From: Flavobacteriales bacterium
GTDB taxonomy: Bacteria; Bacteroidota; Bacteroidia; Flavobacteriales_E; Vicingaceae
NCBI GenBank assembly: GCA_905339165.1
Contig: CAJPFH010000014.1
Location: 31,340 to 95,339 of the forward strand
Direction of reading: 5' to 3'
Length of the DNA stretch: 64,000 nucleotides
Both the position numbers and the translations under genes were made by a program. The notes under the pieces are model-generated. The model had not been told where the DNA came from, did no database searches, and saw nothing but the letters and a program-made list of their open reading frames with translations. Shown here piece by piece: positions 36,042 through 45,462 of the stretch. Each line of letters starts with the position of its first letter. Position 1 is the stretch's first letter.

Positions 36042-39000
36042 TTATTTTTTTATTTCCTTAAAAAGTATTTGATAAAAGGTGCCCTCTCTTTCAAGAAATT
36101 TTACACTCCCGGATAGTTGTTCCGTTAAAATTTTTATTAATTCAATCCCTAAGGTAGATTGATTGTTATCGAATTTATCTCGAGGCATTCCCACTCCATT
36201 ATCGCCTATAACCATTTCGAAAAATTCATTCTGTGTTTTCTTAATTTGCATGGTAATGATGCAATTGATTTTCTCGGCAGTAAATGCATATTTTAGAGTA
36301 TTAGAAATAATTTCATTAATAATTAATCCTAGTGGTATAATGGTGTCAATGTTAAAGTTTTCTTCTTCCAGGTTTAGTTCTATAATAATATTCTTTTCAA
36401 GTTGGTAGGTGCGTATTAAGTAGGTAATAAGGTTATTGATATAATCTTTCACATTAATATTAGAAAGGTCTTTTGACTCATACAATTTTTCGTGAATTAA
36501 CGCCATCGATTTGATACGGTTTTTACATTCCTCAAATAATTCTATGGCACGGGGATCGTTTGTGTACCCTGATTGAATACTGATAAGACTGTTTATAACC
36601 TGCAAATTGTTTTTTACACGGTGGTGAATTTCTTTTAGAAGTATCTCTTTCTCTTCTTTTTCTTTTACCAGTTGCTGTGTTTTTTCTTTTACTAGTGTTT
36701 CTAAATACGCTTTAAATTCAGATTCTTTTTTTATTCGGTATTTTTCGTATCGGTAAACAGTAATTATTATAAGAATGCCTGCAAGGGTGTAGAACCACCA
36801 TGTTTTCCAAAATGGAGCATAAATTTTGAATGAAATTTTTGCTTCATTAACACTGTAAATTTTATTTGCATTAATCACTCTTACTTTAAAGGTGTAATTC
36901 CCATAAGATAAATTAGAATAGGTTACAAAAGGTATATCGGTGGGGGCAGACCATTTGTTGTCGAAACCTTCTAATATGTATGAGTATTTTATTTTTTCGG
37001 GCTGGGTAAAATCTATTCCGCAAAAATCGAAGGTAAGATGGTTTTTATTATGAGCTAATCTAGCTTCAATAGGTGTATGAAACCAAGCGGTAGTATTGCC
37101 TTGGGTTTTATTCCAATCTACTTCATTTAAAAAGAGGCGAACATTGGTAATATGAACCAAAGGCGGAATAGTGTTTGGTATATTCTGTGTTGGGTTGTAT
37201 TTTATTACGCCATCTACTGTGCCAAACCATAAGTTACCATTAGCATCTTTGCAAGTGGCTCTGGAATTACATTCTATTCCGGTAAATCCATCGGAGAATG
37301 AAAAATTAGTGATACCTGTAATTTGACCATAACTGGAAAACGAAATTTTATCTACCCCTTTGTTGGTTCCTACCCATAGGTTTTTTTCATTATCGAATAT
37401 CAACAAGTAAATGGTATTATTACTGAGTCCGTCTTTTTGTGTAAAAGATTTAAAATCTATTCCATCGTATTTCATAACACAGCGGTCGGTACTAAACCAG
37501 ATATTTCCAAAGCTGTCTTCAGCAATCATTCCAACATAGCTATTGCAAAGGCCATTGAGTGTAGAATAGTTTGTAAACCCTTCTTCATCGTATTTAAATA
37601 TTCCGTTTCCTGTGCCAATCCACATATTTCCCTTTGAATCGGAAAATAGGTAATGTATAAATAGATGAGATAAACCGTGTTTAGTTCCAAGCAGATTAAA
37701 ATTTACTCCATTAAAAACGGCAATACCCTCACCGTAGGTTCCTATCCATAATTTTCCGTTTTTATCTTCGCAGATAGCACGAATATGGTTAGAAGGCAAT
37801 CCGTTTTCTTTGGTAAAGGTGGTAAAGTTTTTTCCGTCATACTTTGTTAATCCTCCCTCTGAACCAATCCAAATGTTTCCTTTTTTGTCTTCGTAAAGCA
37901 CTCGCACTTTGGAGTTGGGTAACCCGTTATGAGTAGAAATGTTTTTTGTGCTATCTCCATTATAAACAACAATGCCTTCGCCACCGCTTCCGCACCAGAT
38001 GTTGTTTTTTTTGTCGCTTAATAGGGCAAAAATAGAAGGAATGCCCATGCCTTTATAATTGGCATAGCTGGTAAATGGCGATGGGGTATGTTTCAATAAT
38101 CCGTAACCCAACGTGCCGAGCCAGATGTTGTTAGTACGGTCAATATGTATTGCGTAAATGGTATTGGTGGGCAAGCCGTTTTTTGTGTCAAAAATGGAGT
38201 AAGAGGTGGAATCGATTTTGAAAACTCCGTTATCTTTAGTTACTATAAAAGGTATATTATCTTGGTTGAAGGCAATGCTGGTTATAAATTTATCTTTAAA
38301 CAAATCATTTTTATAATAAAGTTCCGGTTCTAAATGCAGGGGTTTTGTTTTTTTTCTTCTTAGTATTACAATGCCTGTATTGTTTACGTAGAGCCATAAA
38401 TTTTTGGTTTTATCTTCAGCTATCAAATTAATATTGGTAAAGGGTAACCCATTTTCTTCGGTTAATTTTGCAAACCCCTTGCCATCATATCTGTGCAAGC
38501 CTTTTGGAGTTGCCATCCAAATGATACCTTCAGAGTCACAATGTACCGCTCTAATGTCATTATCAAGCAATCCGTTTTCTTCGTTTTTATTTTCAAAACT
38601 TTTACCATCGTATATGCTCAGTCCGTTGTTAGTACCTATCCAAACATTATTTTCGTTATCGGTGGCAATGCAATTAATGGCATTACTTAATAAGCCATTT
38701 TTAACGGTTAGATTAGTAAAATTTTTACCATCAAATTTTGATACTCCTCCCCAGGTAGAACCTATCCATATATTCCCTTTTTTGTCTTCGGTAATGCAGG
38801 TAACGATTTGCCCCGATATGCCCGATTTTTCATCAAAAGTTTCAAATTTCTTTCCATCATATTTACATAAACCTCCACCGGCTGTTCCTATCCATAAAAA
38901 GCCTCTGCTGTCTTCGAAAATACAATTTACTTGCGATTGTGATAAACCCTCTGTAACAGAATATTTTTTAAAATAAAATGTTTGCGAAAAAGAAAGTTGG

Positions 39001-39137
39001 GGCCAAATGAAAGAAATAATACATAGAATAATGAATATAAAATTCCAAAGAGTTTTATGATGAATATGTTTTGTTATATTATTTAATAACAGAAAGAAAC
39101 ATTGAATTGAGATATTGCAGGCAAAAGGGGCTATCAA
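36042..39137 (-). CDS. Periplasmic two-component-propeller histidine kinase
   Basis: This large sensor (about 1031 residues) has an N-terminal signal or anchor and about twelve propeller repeats of the form 'G...IWIGT..GG..KYDG', such as RGFLWIGTAGGGLCKYDG. A Y_Y_Y domain (KYSYILEGFDNKWS) follows, then a membrane helix and the cytoplasmic HisKA_2-type kinase. The kinase has the phospho-His box KEIHHRVKNNLQ and ATP-site text NEIISNTLKYAF and GDNGVGMP. It has no receiver and no AraC domain, so it differs from the hybrid sensors of Bacteroides glycan loci. The start is unsure: a TTG at 39137 is the only standard start before the signal. Confidence 0.85.
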   Translation of the reverse strand: MIAPFACNISIQCFFLLLNNITKHIHHKTLWNFIFIILCIISFIWPQLSFSQTFYFKKYSVTEGLSQSQVNCIFEDSRGFLWIGTAGGGLCKYDGKKFETFDEKSGISGQIVTCITEDKKGNIWIGSTWGGVSKFDGKNFTNLTVKNGLLSNAINCIATDNENNVWIGTNNGLSIYDGKSFENKNEENGLLDNDIRAVHCDSEGIIWMATPKGLHRYDGKGFAKLTEENGLPFTNINLIAEDKTKNLWLYVNNTGIVILRRKKTKPLHLEPELYYKNDLFKDKFITSIAFNQDNIPFIVTKDNGVFKIDSTSYSIFDTKNGLPTNTIYAIHIDRTNNIWLGTLGYGLLKHTPSPFTSYANYKGMGIPSIFALLSDKKNNIWCGSGGEGIVVYNGDSTKNISTHNGLPNSKVRVLYEDKKGNIWIGSEGGLTKYDGKNFTTFTKENGLPSNHIRAICEDKNGKLWIGTYGEGIAVFNGVNFNLLGTKHGLSHLFIHYLFSDSKGNMWIGTGNGIFKYDEEGFTNYSTLNGLCNSYVGMIAEDSFGNIWFSTDRCVMKYDGIDFKSFTQKDGLSNNTIYLLIFDNEKNLWVGTNKGVDKISFSSYGQITGITNFSFSDGFTGIECNSRATCKDANGNLWFGTVDGVIKYNPTQNIPNTIPPLVHITNVRLFLNEVDWNKTQGNTTAWFHTPIEARLAHNKNHLTFDFCGIDFTQPEKIKYSYILEGFDNKWSAPTDIPFVTYSNLSYGNYTFKVRVINANKIYSVNEAKISFKIYAPFWKTWWFYTLAGILIIITVYRYEKYRIKKESEFKAYLETLVKEKTQQLVKEKEEKEILLKEIHHRVKNNLQVINSLISIQSGYTNDPRAIELFEECKNRIKSMALIHEKLYESKDLSNINVKDYINNLITYLIRTYQLEKNIIIELNLEEENFNIDTIIPLGLIINEIISNTLKYAFTAEKINCIITMQIKKTQNEFFEMVIGDNGVGMPRDKFDNNQSTLGIELIKILTEQLSGSVKFLEREGTFYQILFKEIKK

Positions 39138-39212
39138 AATGAACTTAATAAGTGTGTATAGTTAAACGAGTGTAAATGTATAAAGTTTTTAAAAGAGATT
39201 ATATATTAGTTT

Positions 39213-39245
39213 AAATAAAAATGAGCCGACAATAGTGTCGGCTCA
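39213..39245 (-). terminator. Terminator of the TerB-like gene
   Basis: The arms TGAGCCGACA and TGTCGGCTCA pair perfectly over ten bases with loop ATAG. On the minus strand a T run follows, so it ends the TerB-like gene lying about 60 bases upstream on that strand. Confidence 0.85.
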
Positions 39246-39308
39246 CACAAGACCAATGCCTTTGTATTACCAAAGCCAATCTAAGTAAAACTAGGTATCG
39301 GTTGTTTC

Positions 39309-39680
39309 TTATAACTTTTGTATATCGGTTTCTAATTTATTCATTACTACTTCTTCGTTGTATGTAACGGGAGGAAAGGCTTTAGCCACTTTGTTCATCA
39401 CGGCTAAAAGGTGCAATTTTATTTCCGGAGTAAGTTTATGGCTACACACTTTTAGTTCATTTATTGCCCAGTTATAGGCTGTTTCGTAGTTTTGTTTGTC
39501 TTTTCGAAGTATTTCGAATATTATTTCCGAAATATCCGTATCGGCATATCCGTTTTTAAACTCTTCGAGTAAAATATTTTGTAATCTTTCTTTTTCTTCT
39601 TTTTGAATTTCGCCATCGGCTTTTGCTACCGAGTAGGCCAACAACCCTATCGCATAATATATTCTTTGTAACGCATCCAT
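39309..39680 (-). CDS. TerB-like family protein
   Basis: The protein is 123 residues from the ATG giving MDALQRIYYAIG; a longer form reaches an ATG at 39710 but would contain a perfect -7 box, so the shorter start is preferred. The helical text LLAYSVAKADGEIQKEEKERL, with the KADG motif, is typical of TerB-type domains, which bind metal through this acidic segment. In tellurite-resistance clusters TerB has partners; here it stands alone, with its own promoter and a strong terminator. Function in this setting is unknown. Confidence 0.75.
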   Translation of the reverse strand: MDALQRIYYAIGLLAYSVAKADGEIQKEEKERLQNILLEEFKNGYADTDISEIIFEILRKDKQNYETAYNWAINELKVCSHKLTPEIKLHLLAVMNKVAKAFPPVTYNEEVVMNKLETDIQKL

Positions 39681-39694
39681 AATAGTATTTTTCT

Positions 39695-39702
39695 CAAAGG
39701 TA
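39695..39702 (-). promoter_or_regulatory. -7 box TACCTTTG of the TerB-like gene
   Basis: A perfect minus-strand TAnnTTTG lies 14 bases upstream of the ATG at 39680 and inside the longer reading of the same ORF. It supports the shorter start. Confidence 0.55.
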
Positions 39703-39922
39703 TATTTCATACTCAATAGTTTACATGATTAAAGTCAGAAATAGAACTGTGATTTGACACTTTCTTATTCTTTAAAATTCTAAAAGACTAAATATGCACC
39801 ACAGAAATTAATATCGGGCATAACAGTATCTCCACCAGAAAAGAATGTATTTTTTATGCTTCAAAATATTCCTTTAATTCATTCATCTCCTATCAATTTT
39901 TCTAGTTACAAAGCATTTATAC

Positions 39923-39930
39923 TAATTTTG
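39923..39930 (+). promoter_or_regulatory. -7 box TAATTTTG immediately before ttcA
   Basis: A perfect TAnnTTTG ends four bases before the ttcA ATG. With transcription normally starting a few bases after this box, the mRNA would be leaderless. Confidence 0.6.
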
Positions 39931-39934
39931 CCGA

Positions 39935-40729
39935 ATGAATTTAGATAAAAGCCACCACATAGAAAAAATAGAAAATCGTATTCGCAAAAATGTATGGAAG
40001 GCTCAAGAAGAATTTAATCTTATTGAACCGGGCGATAGGGTAATGGTATGCCTATCTGGTGGTAAAGATAGCTATACGATGCTTGATGTGCTGCTCCACA
40101 TGCAAAAAGTATTGAAAAATAATTTCGAAATTATTGCTGTAAACTTAGATCAAAAACAACCGGGTTTTCCTAAAAATATCTTACCGGATTATCTGTCTTC
40201 TATTGGAGTAAATTATAAAATCATCGAAAAAGACACTTATTCCATTGTAACCGAAAAAATATCCGAAGGAAAAACCATGTGCAGTTTGTGTTCCAGACTC
40301 AGACGAGGAGTGCTTTATGATACGGCCGATGAACTGGGAATAACCAAAATAGCTCTCGGACATCATAAAAATGATGTGCTTGAAACCTTTTTTCTCAATC
40401 TTTTTTTTAGCGGAAAAATAGAAACCATGCCTGCCAAATATAAAACCGATGATGAAAGACACATTGTAATTCGTCCGCTGGTTTTTTGCAAAGAAAAAGA
40501 CATAATTTCTTTTGCAGAATGGAAACAGTTTCCAATAATACCTTGTAATTTATGCGGATCACAAGAAAATATGCAACGCAAAGTAATTAAAAAAATGATG
40601 GCTGACTGGGAGCAAACCTACCCCGACAGAAGCGAAATTATATTTACTGCCTTAAAAAATATTCATCCTTCCCACTTATACGATGCTTCCTTGTACGATT
40701 TTAACACCTTTTCTACCTCCCCAAAATAG
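39935..40729 (+). CDS. ttcA: tRNA 2-thiocytidine synthetase TtcA
   Basis: TtcA is an iron-sulfur PP-loop enzyme that thiolates cytidine 32 of certain tRNAs. It has the PP-loop motif SGGKDSYT (about 40-47), the CxxC pair in [11 protein letters not shown] and the further conserved Cys in [12 protein letters not shown], the cluster-binding set. Length is 264. A perfect -7 box ends four bases before its ATG, and the gene is followed by the YwqK protein and mnmA, the tRNA 2-thiouridine enzyme. Confidence 0.95.
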   Translation: MNLDKSHHIEKIENRIRKNVWKAQEEFNLIEPGDRVMVCLSGGKDSYTMLDVLLHMQKVLKNNFEIIAVNLDQKQPGFPKNILPDYLSSIGVNYKIIEKDTYSIVTEKISEGKTMCSLCSRLRRGVLYDTADELGITKIALGHHKNDVLETFFLNLFFSGKIETMPAKYKTDDERHIVIRPLVFCKEKDIISFAEWKQFPIIPCNLCGSQENMQRKVIKKMMADWEQTYPDRSEIIFTALKNIHPSHLYDASLYDFNTFSTSPK

Positions 40730-40787
40730 CCTCACACTAAAACCCCTTTCCATTTCGTTATATTAAAGTTCAAATGTGGTATTATGT

Positions 40788-40821
40788 TTGAGTTTTAACT
40801 CCCTATTAATTCTTAAATTTG
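40788..40821 (+). promoter_or_regulatory. Promoter of the first YwqK gene (TTG-N23-TAAATTTG)
   Basis: TTG at 40788-40790 and a perfect TAAATTTG at 40814-40821. The box ends five bases before the ATG at 40827, again predicting a leaderless or nearly leaderless mRNA. A second perfect box, TATGTTTG, lies at 40783-40790 and overlaps this -33 element. Confidence 0.6.
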
Positions 40822-40826
40822 TGTTT

Positions 40827-41603
40827 ATGAAACATTTATTTCTAATCATTGCTTTAAGTTTTGTTTCTTCAGGGTTTGCTCAAACCAGCGAGGTGTGGAA
40901 TCAAAAAGATTCTAAAGGTTTAAAGCAAGGCAAATGGAAAAAACACTACGATACGGGTGAGGTATATTGGATTGGAGAATTTAAAAACGATAAACCCATC
41001 AACCAATTTATTTACTATTTTAAATCGGGAGCCGTACTACTTGAAGTAACCCACTTTCCAAATGCCATATCAAGAGCCACATTCTACTACGAAACCGGAG
41101 AAGTAGCTGCTGCAGGAAAATACTACAAACAACAGCGAGATAGCATTTGGGTACATTATTATCCCAAAGGAAATAAAATGTCTCAGGAAAAATATATTAA
41201 TGGAAAACGCTACGGAACTTCTACCGATTACTACCAAAACGGTAATGTGTTGCGAGAACAAGAATGGGAAAATAATTTAGAACACGGATTAACCAAAGTA
41301 TACTACGAAAACGGAAAACTAAAAGAACAAAAACGATATAAAATGGGAAGTTTAGAAGGTTTGTGCTCTTTATATGAATCCAATGGAAATATGTACATGC
41401 AAGGCTCTTATCTTAAAGATGTAAAACATGGTACATGGTACACGTATAAAAACGGGAAACAAAACAAAACCATGGAGTACGAATACGGAAAATGCAAGGG
41501 ATGTGATGAAATCGTACCCTTAGATGAACCCATAGAAAAAATTACCGACCAGGATATTATTGATGAGTTCTATAAAAAATACGGAAACCTTATTGGAAAA
41601 TAA
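40827..41603 (+). CDS. YwqK/MORN-type repeat protein, exported
   Basis: From the ATG giving MKHLFLIIALSF the protein has 258 residues, with a signal peptide ending GFAQ. About eight imperfect repeats of the MORN-like form 'YYENGKLKEQ..YKMG.LEG' follow. NCBI-style names call these YwqK antitoxins after a Bacillus protein; in Bacteroidota they are exported repeat proteins of unknown role, and no toxin gene adjoins. Its TAA lies one base before the mnmA ATG. A homologous repeat protein is at 50.4-51.2 kb. Confidence 0.85.
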   Translation: MKHLFLIIALSFVSSGFAQTSEVWNQKDSKGLKQGKWKKHYDTGEVYWIGEFKNDKPINQFIYYFKSGAVLLEVTHFPNAISRATFYYETGEVAAAGKYYKQQRDSIWVHYYPKGNKMSQEKYINGKRYGTSTDYYQNGNVLREQEWENNLEHGLTKVYYENGKLKEQKRYKMGSLEGLCSLYESNGNMYMQGSYLKDVKHGTWYTYKNGKQNKTMEYEYGKCKGCDEIVPLDEPIEKITDQDIIDEFYKKYGNLIGK

Positions 41604-41604
41604 A

Positions 41605-42714
41605 ATGAGTAAACAGGGAAAAATAATGGTAGCCATGAGTGGAGGAATTGATAGCTCTGTAGCGGCTATGCTGTTGCACGAGCAAGGATACGAAGTAATT
41701 GGGGTAACCATGAAAACATGGGATTACCAATCGTCCGGTTCTACCAAAAAAACTTCGGGTTGTTGTAGTTTAGACGATATTAACGATGCACGTATTTTAG
41801 CCATAAATATGGGCTTTCACCATTTAATCATAGATATACGAGAAGAATTTGATAAATATATTGTAAGTAATTTCGTTAACGAATATTTAGCCGGAAGAAC
41901 CCCTAACCCCTGTGTACTTTGCAATACCCACATTAAATGGGAAGCACTCATAAAAAGAGCGAACCAGCTCGATTGCGAATTCATTGCCACCGGGCATTAT
42001 GCACAAGTGCGCGAAGAAAACAACCGCTTTATCATTTCAAAAGGGGTAGACGAGTGGAAAGACCAGTCGTATGTTTTATGGGGGCTCTCTCAGCAAAATT
42101 TAAAAAGAACAGTGTTGCCTCTCGGAAAATTTAAAAAGAACGAAATACGCCAAATGGCCAAAGAAAGAGGTTTTGAAGAACTCTCCCAAAAAGCCGAAAG
42201 CTATGAAATCTGCTTTGTGCCCGATAACGATTACCGCTCTTTCCTTAACCACAAAGTAGAAGGGTTACAAGAAAAATTAGCAGGGGGCGATTTTGTAGAC
42301 GCTTCCGGGAAATTTCTCGGTAAACACAGAGGATATCCCTTTTACACAGTAGGGCAGCGCAAAGGACTGGAAATAGCATTGGGTGAAGCCTATTTCGTTA
42401 TTCGAATCCACCCCGAAACAAACCAGGTGGTGCTGGGTACCAAAGAAGAATTAAACAAACAGGTGATGTTCGTTAAGGAACCCAATCTCATAAAATACGA
42501 ATCGCTCACTCACGAAATAGAGGCTCTTACCAAAATACGCTACAAAGATGCCGGCACATTTTCTACCTTGTCTTCTCTCGAATCTGGAAATATTAAAGTT
42601 GATTTTCACGCCCCAGTGAGCGGAATTGCTCCGGGTCAATCGGCTGTATTTTACGAAGAAAATGATTTACTCGGAGGCGGTTTTATATGTAATTCCAATT
42701 TAGCAGATGAATAA
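41605..42714 (+). CDS. mnmA: tRNA-specific 2-thiouridylase MnmA
   Basis: MnmA adds sulfur to U34 of Lys, Glu and Gln tRNAs. It has the PP-loop SGGIDSSVAAML (about 12-23), the catalytic Cys pair C103 and C203 in NPCVLCN and EICFVPDN, and the YPFYTVGQRKGL motif. Length is 369. The ATG lies one base after the YwqK stop; an upstream reading was rejected because it would run back into that gene. It overlaps the next lipoprotein gene by eight bases. Confidence 0.95.
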   Translation: MSKQGKIMVAMSGGIDSSVAAMLLHEQGYEVIGVTMKTWDYQSSGSTKKTSGCCSLDDINDARILAINMGFHHLIIDIREEFDKYIVSNFVNEYLAGRTPNPCVLCNTHIKWEALIKRANQLDCEFIATGHYAQVREENNRFIISKGVDEWKDQSYVLWGLSQQNLKRTVLPLGKFKKNEIRQMAKERGFEELSQKAESYEICFVPDNDYRSFLNHKVEGLQEKLAGGDFVDASGKFLGKHRGYPFYTVGQRKGLEIALGEAYFVIRIHPETNQVVLGTKEELNKQVMFVKEPNLIKYESLTHEIEALTKIRYKDAGTFSTLSSLESGNIKVDFHAPVSGIAPGQSAVFYEENDLLGGGFICNSNLADE

Positions 42715-43390
42715 AAAAAAACATATTCATTTCATCTTAATACTTACAGTGTGTTTTATCTCTTGCAGAAAAAAAGACGTAAAAATCCCCTCTATGGGAT
42801 ACGATTATTTCCCAACAGAAACAGGTAAATACGTAACTTACAAGGTGGATAGTATTGTGTATGATGATTTTTACATACCTGTTAAAATAGATACCTTCTC
42901 TTTTTTAATAAAAGAAGTAATCGATGCTGAATTGGAGAAGTCTGCAAACAAAAAAACGTTAAGAGTAGTACGTTTTATTAAAAAAAATGATACTACCGAT
43001 TGGGAAATAAATAAAGCCACAATGCACCAATTAACGACCACCACAGCAGAAAGAGTAGAGGACAATCAGCGATATATAAAACTTATTTTTCCGCCAGCAG
43101 AAAATAAAACATGGAACGGAAATGCATATAATACAATGGGAGAGCAAAAATATAAATACAAAAACGTGAATAAAAAAATAGAACTAAACACGTTTACTTT
43201 CGATACCACTCTCACTGTTATTCAGCAAGATGAAGAGAACCTGATTGAGAAATTTTATATCGAAGAAAAATATGCAAGTGGAGTGGGCTTGATATACAAA
43301 AAAATCACTTCATTAAAAACAGAAGTAAATGGCAATATCAAAAGCGGATTTGACGTTACCTATACCATTACCCAATTTGGAAAAGAATGA
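42707..43390 (+). CDS. Lipoprotein of unknown function
   Basis: This 227-residue lipoprotein (lipobox CFISC, near residue 20) has a beta-rich body with text such as MGYDYFPTETGKYVTYKVDS. That opening is common to a family of Bacteroidota lipoproteins of unknown function. It overlaps mnmA by eight bases and the subtilase gene by four, so it is in the same transcription unit. No catalytic motif is evident. Confidence 0.65.
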   Translation: MNKKKHIHFILILTVCFISCRKKDVKIPSMGYDYFPTETGKYVTYKVDSIVYDDFYIPVKIDTFSFLIKEVIDAELEKSANKKTLRVVRFIKKNDTTDWEINKATMHQLTTTTAERVEDNQRYIKLIFPPAENKTWNGNAYNTMGEQKYKYKNVNKKIELNTFTFDTTLTVIQQDEENLIEKFYIEEKYASGVGLIYKKITSLKTEVNGNIKSGFDVTYTITQFGKE

Positions 43391-45036
43391 AAACCCTAAT
43401 CTGTCTTTTTTATCTGGTACTCTTTCTTATTTCTAAACACTCTCTTGCACAAGATGAATGGGTGCAATATGCCGTTTTCTTTACCGATAAAAATTACTCT
43501 CAATATTCAATTCATAAACCCAACGAATTTTTATCGCAAAGAGCCATAAACAGAAGAAAACGATTTCATATTCCAATTACCGAGACAGATTTACCCGTGA
43601 GTGATTCTTATCTTATTCAAATAGCTCAATTCGGAATAAATACACACCAAACTAGTAAATGGTTAAATGCTTTACTCATCAAGGTTCCCATACAATTTAA
43701 CATAGAGGTTATTAAAACTTTACCATTTGTAAAGAAAGTAGAAAAAGTATTTGATTCATCAATTAACCAAAATAAGATAACCAATAAATTCTTGCTTGAA
43801 GGCGAGTTAAGTACCTCTTTTGATTATGGTCTTTCCGAAAATCAAATAAAAATGATAAATGCCGATGCCCTGCACGACATGGGATATCGGGGAGAAGGAA
43901 TGGTTATAGCCATACTCGATGCAGGTTTTAACAATACACAAAATGTTCCCGGCTTAGCACACCTATTTTCCGAAAACAGAATTCTGGGAGTTAAAGATTT
44001 TGTAGCCAACGATGGCTCTGTTTTTGAAGACCATCAACACGGAACCAATGTACTCTCGGTAATGGCAGCCAATTTACCGGGACAAATAGTAGGCTCTGCA
44101 CCTATGGCATCGTTTTGGCTCATACGCACCGAAGATGCAGCCTCCGAATCCTTAGCCGAAGAATTTAACTGGGTGTTAGGAGCCGAATTTGCCGATAGTG
44201 TAGGAGCCGATGTGATTAATTCCTCCTTAGGATATACCACCTTCGATAATTCTTTGGACGACCACACTTACCAAGATTTAGACGGAAATACCACTGTTAT
44301 AACCAAAGGAGCTAATACGGCTGCATCTAAAGGGATATTAGTGGTAAACAGTGCCGGAAATTCCGGCTCAGATCCTTGGCATTATATTGGGGCTCCTGCC
44401 GATGGACACTCTGTATTAGCCATTGGAGCGGTTGATGCCAACGGGGAAGTTGCTGCTTTTAGTTCTAGAGGCCCTTCTTACGATGGCAGAGTGAAACCGG
44501 ATGTTTGTGGGCAAGGAAATGGCACCACCCTTCTTTCTCCCACTGGAGCCGTATCTCTTGGAAGTGGTACTTCTTTTTCTTCTCCGCTTATTGCAGGTAT
44601 TTCGGCCTGTTTGTGGCAGGCCTTTCCTGATTCTTCTAATTTTAAAATTATGGAAGCCATTAAAATCAGTGCTCATAAGTACTCAAATCCTGATGCCGAT
44701 TACGGTTACGGAATCCCTAACTTTTATAGAGCCTTTCTTTATTTGGCCGGAATATCCTTATCTGATTACTCAAAAGATCAACTTTTTTCTGTTGGCCCCA
44801 ATCCGTTTACCGATAAAACCATGTTGGGTTTTTATTCTGTCAATGCTCAAAATATTACCATTAAAATAACCGATGTAAGTGGTAAAACAATAGCTATGTA
44901 CAGTAAAAAAATGGCAAGAGGAGGAGTAGAACTTATTCCGGTAAATTATAGCAATCAACTTCAGTCAGCCGGAATTTACCTTCTTACGGTGTTTGCTAAC
45001 AATGGAAAATATTCGCTAAAGCTGATGAAGCAATAG
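43387..45036 (+). CDS. S8 subtilisin-like protease with type IX secretion C-terminal domain
   Basis: The 549-residue protein has a signal peptide (about 1-21), a pro-region, and a subtilase domain with the triad D178 (AILDAG), H218 (HQHGTN) and S396 (GTSFSSP). The C-terminal 85 residues form a type A sorting domain, with SVGPNPFTDKTML, DVSGKTI and the ending GIYLLTVFANNGKYSLKLMKQ. It should be secreted through the type IX system whose PorQ gene is 12 kb away. It overlaps the lipoprotein gene and precedes arfB by two bases. Confidence 0.93.
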   Translation: MKTLICLFYLVLFLISKHSLAQDEWVQYAVFFTDKNYSQYSIHKPNEFLSQRAINRRKRFHIPITETDLPVSDSYLIQIAQFGINTHQTSKWLNALLIKVPIQFNIEVIKTLPFVKKVEKVFDSSINQNKITNKFLLEGELSTSFDYGLSENQIKMINADALHDMGYRGEGMVIAILDAGFNNTQNVPGLAHLFSENRILGVKDFVANDGSVFEDHQHGTNVLSVMAANLPGQIVGSAPMASFWLIRTEDAASESLAEEFNWVLGAEFADSVGADVINSSLGYTTFDNSLDDHTYQDLDGNTTVITKGANTAASKGILVVNSAGNSGSDPWHYIGAPADGHSVLAIGAVDANGEVAAFSSRGPSYDGRVKPDVCGQGNGTTLLSPTGAVSLGSGTSFSSPLIAGISACLWQAFPDSSNFKIMEAIKISAHKYSNPDADYGYGIPNFYRAFLYLAGISLSDYSKDQLFSVGPNPFTDKTMLGFYSVNAQNITIKITDVSGKTIAMYSKKMARGGVELIPVNYSNQLQSAGIYLLTVFANNGKYSLKLMKQ

Positions 45037-45038
45037 TA

Positions 45039-45440
45039 ATGAAATTAATTTCACTACAAGAGGAGTTGCGTTTCAAAACATCTCGAAGTGCAGGAAAAGG
45101 TGGGCAGCATGTAAATAAAACTTCCACTAAAGTAGAGTTGTTTTTTGATATTAAAAACAGTGAGCTGTTGTCGGAAGAAGATAAAATACGAATTGAAAAA
45201 AAACTTTCTAATAGAATTACATCTGAGGGTGTTTTGGTTATGAAATGCGAAGAAACTCGCTCACAATTAACCAATAAGAAAATACTCATCAATCGTTTTC
45301 TGGAGCTCGTAGAAAATGCTTTATTAAAGCCAAAGAAGCGTAAACCTACAAAGCCTAGTATAGCAGCTAAAGAAAATCGAATAAAGAAGAAGAAGGAAAG
45401 AGGAGAGATTAAAAAAATACGCAGCAAAAAGATTCAATAA
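45039..45440 (+). CDS. arfB: Alternative ribosome-rescue peptidyl-tRNA hydrolase ArfB
   Basis: The 133-residue protein has the GGQ motif (G21-G22-Q23) in SAGKGGQHVNKTST, followed by VELFFD and the basic tail with KKRKPTKPS and KKKKERGE, which anchors it in the mRNA channel. ArfB releases peptides from ribosomes stalled on non-stop mRNA. It lies two bases after the subtilase stop and is probably read from the same transcript as mnmA. A TAA follows and the convergent MFS gene begins 22 bases on. Confidence 0.93.
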   Translation: MKLISLQEELRFKTSRSAGKGGQHVNKTSTKVELFFDIKNSELLSEEDKIRIEKKLSNRITSEGVLVMKCEETRSQLTNKKILINRFLELVENALLKPKKRKPTKPSIAAKENRIKKKKERGEIKKIRSKKIQ

Positions 45441-45462
45441 ATTATTTCTAAATCAAATTAAT

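Noticed and set aside
39788..39868. Minus-strand 26-codon piece ending GAYLVF, possible remnant of an outer-membrane protein C-terminus
   Set aside because: Too short, bounded by a stop on both sides and with no other recognisable part nearby; could be chance.
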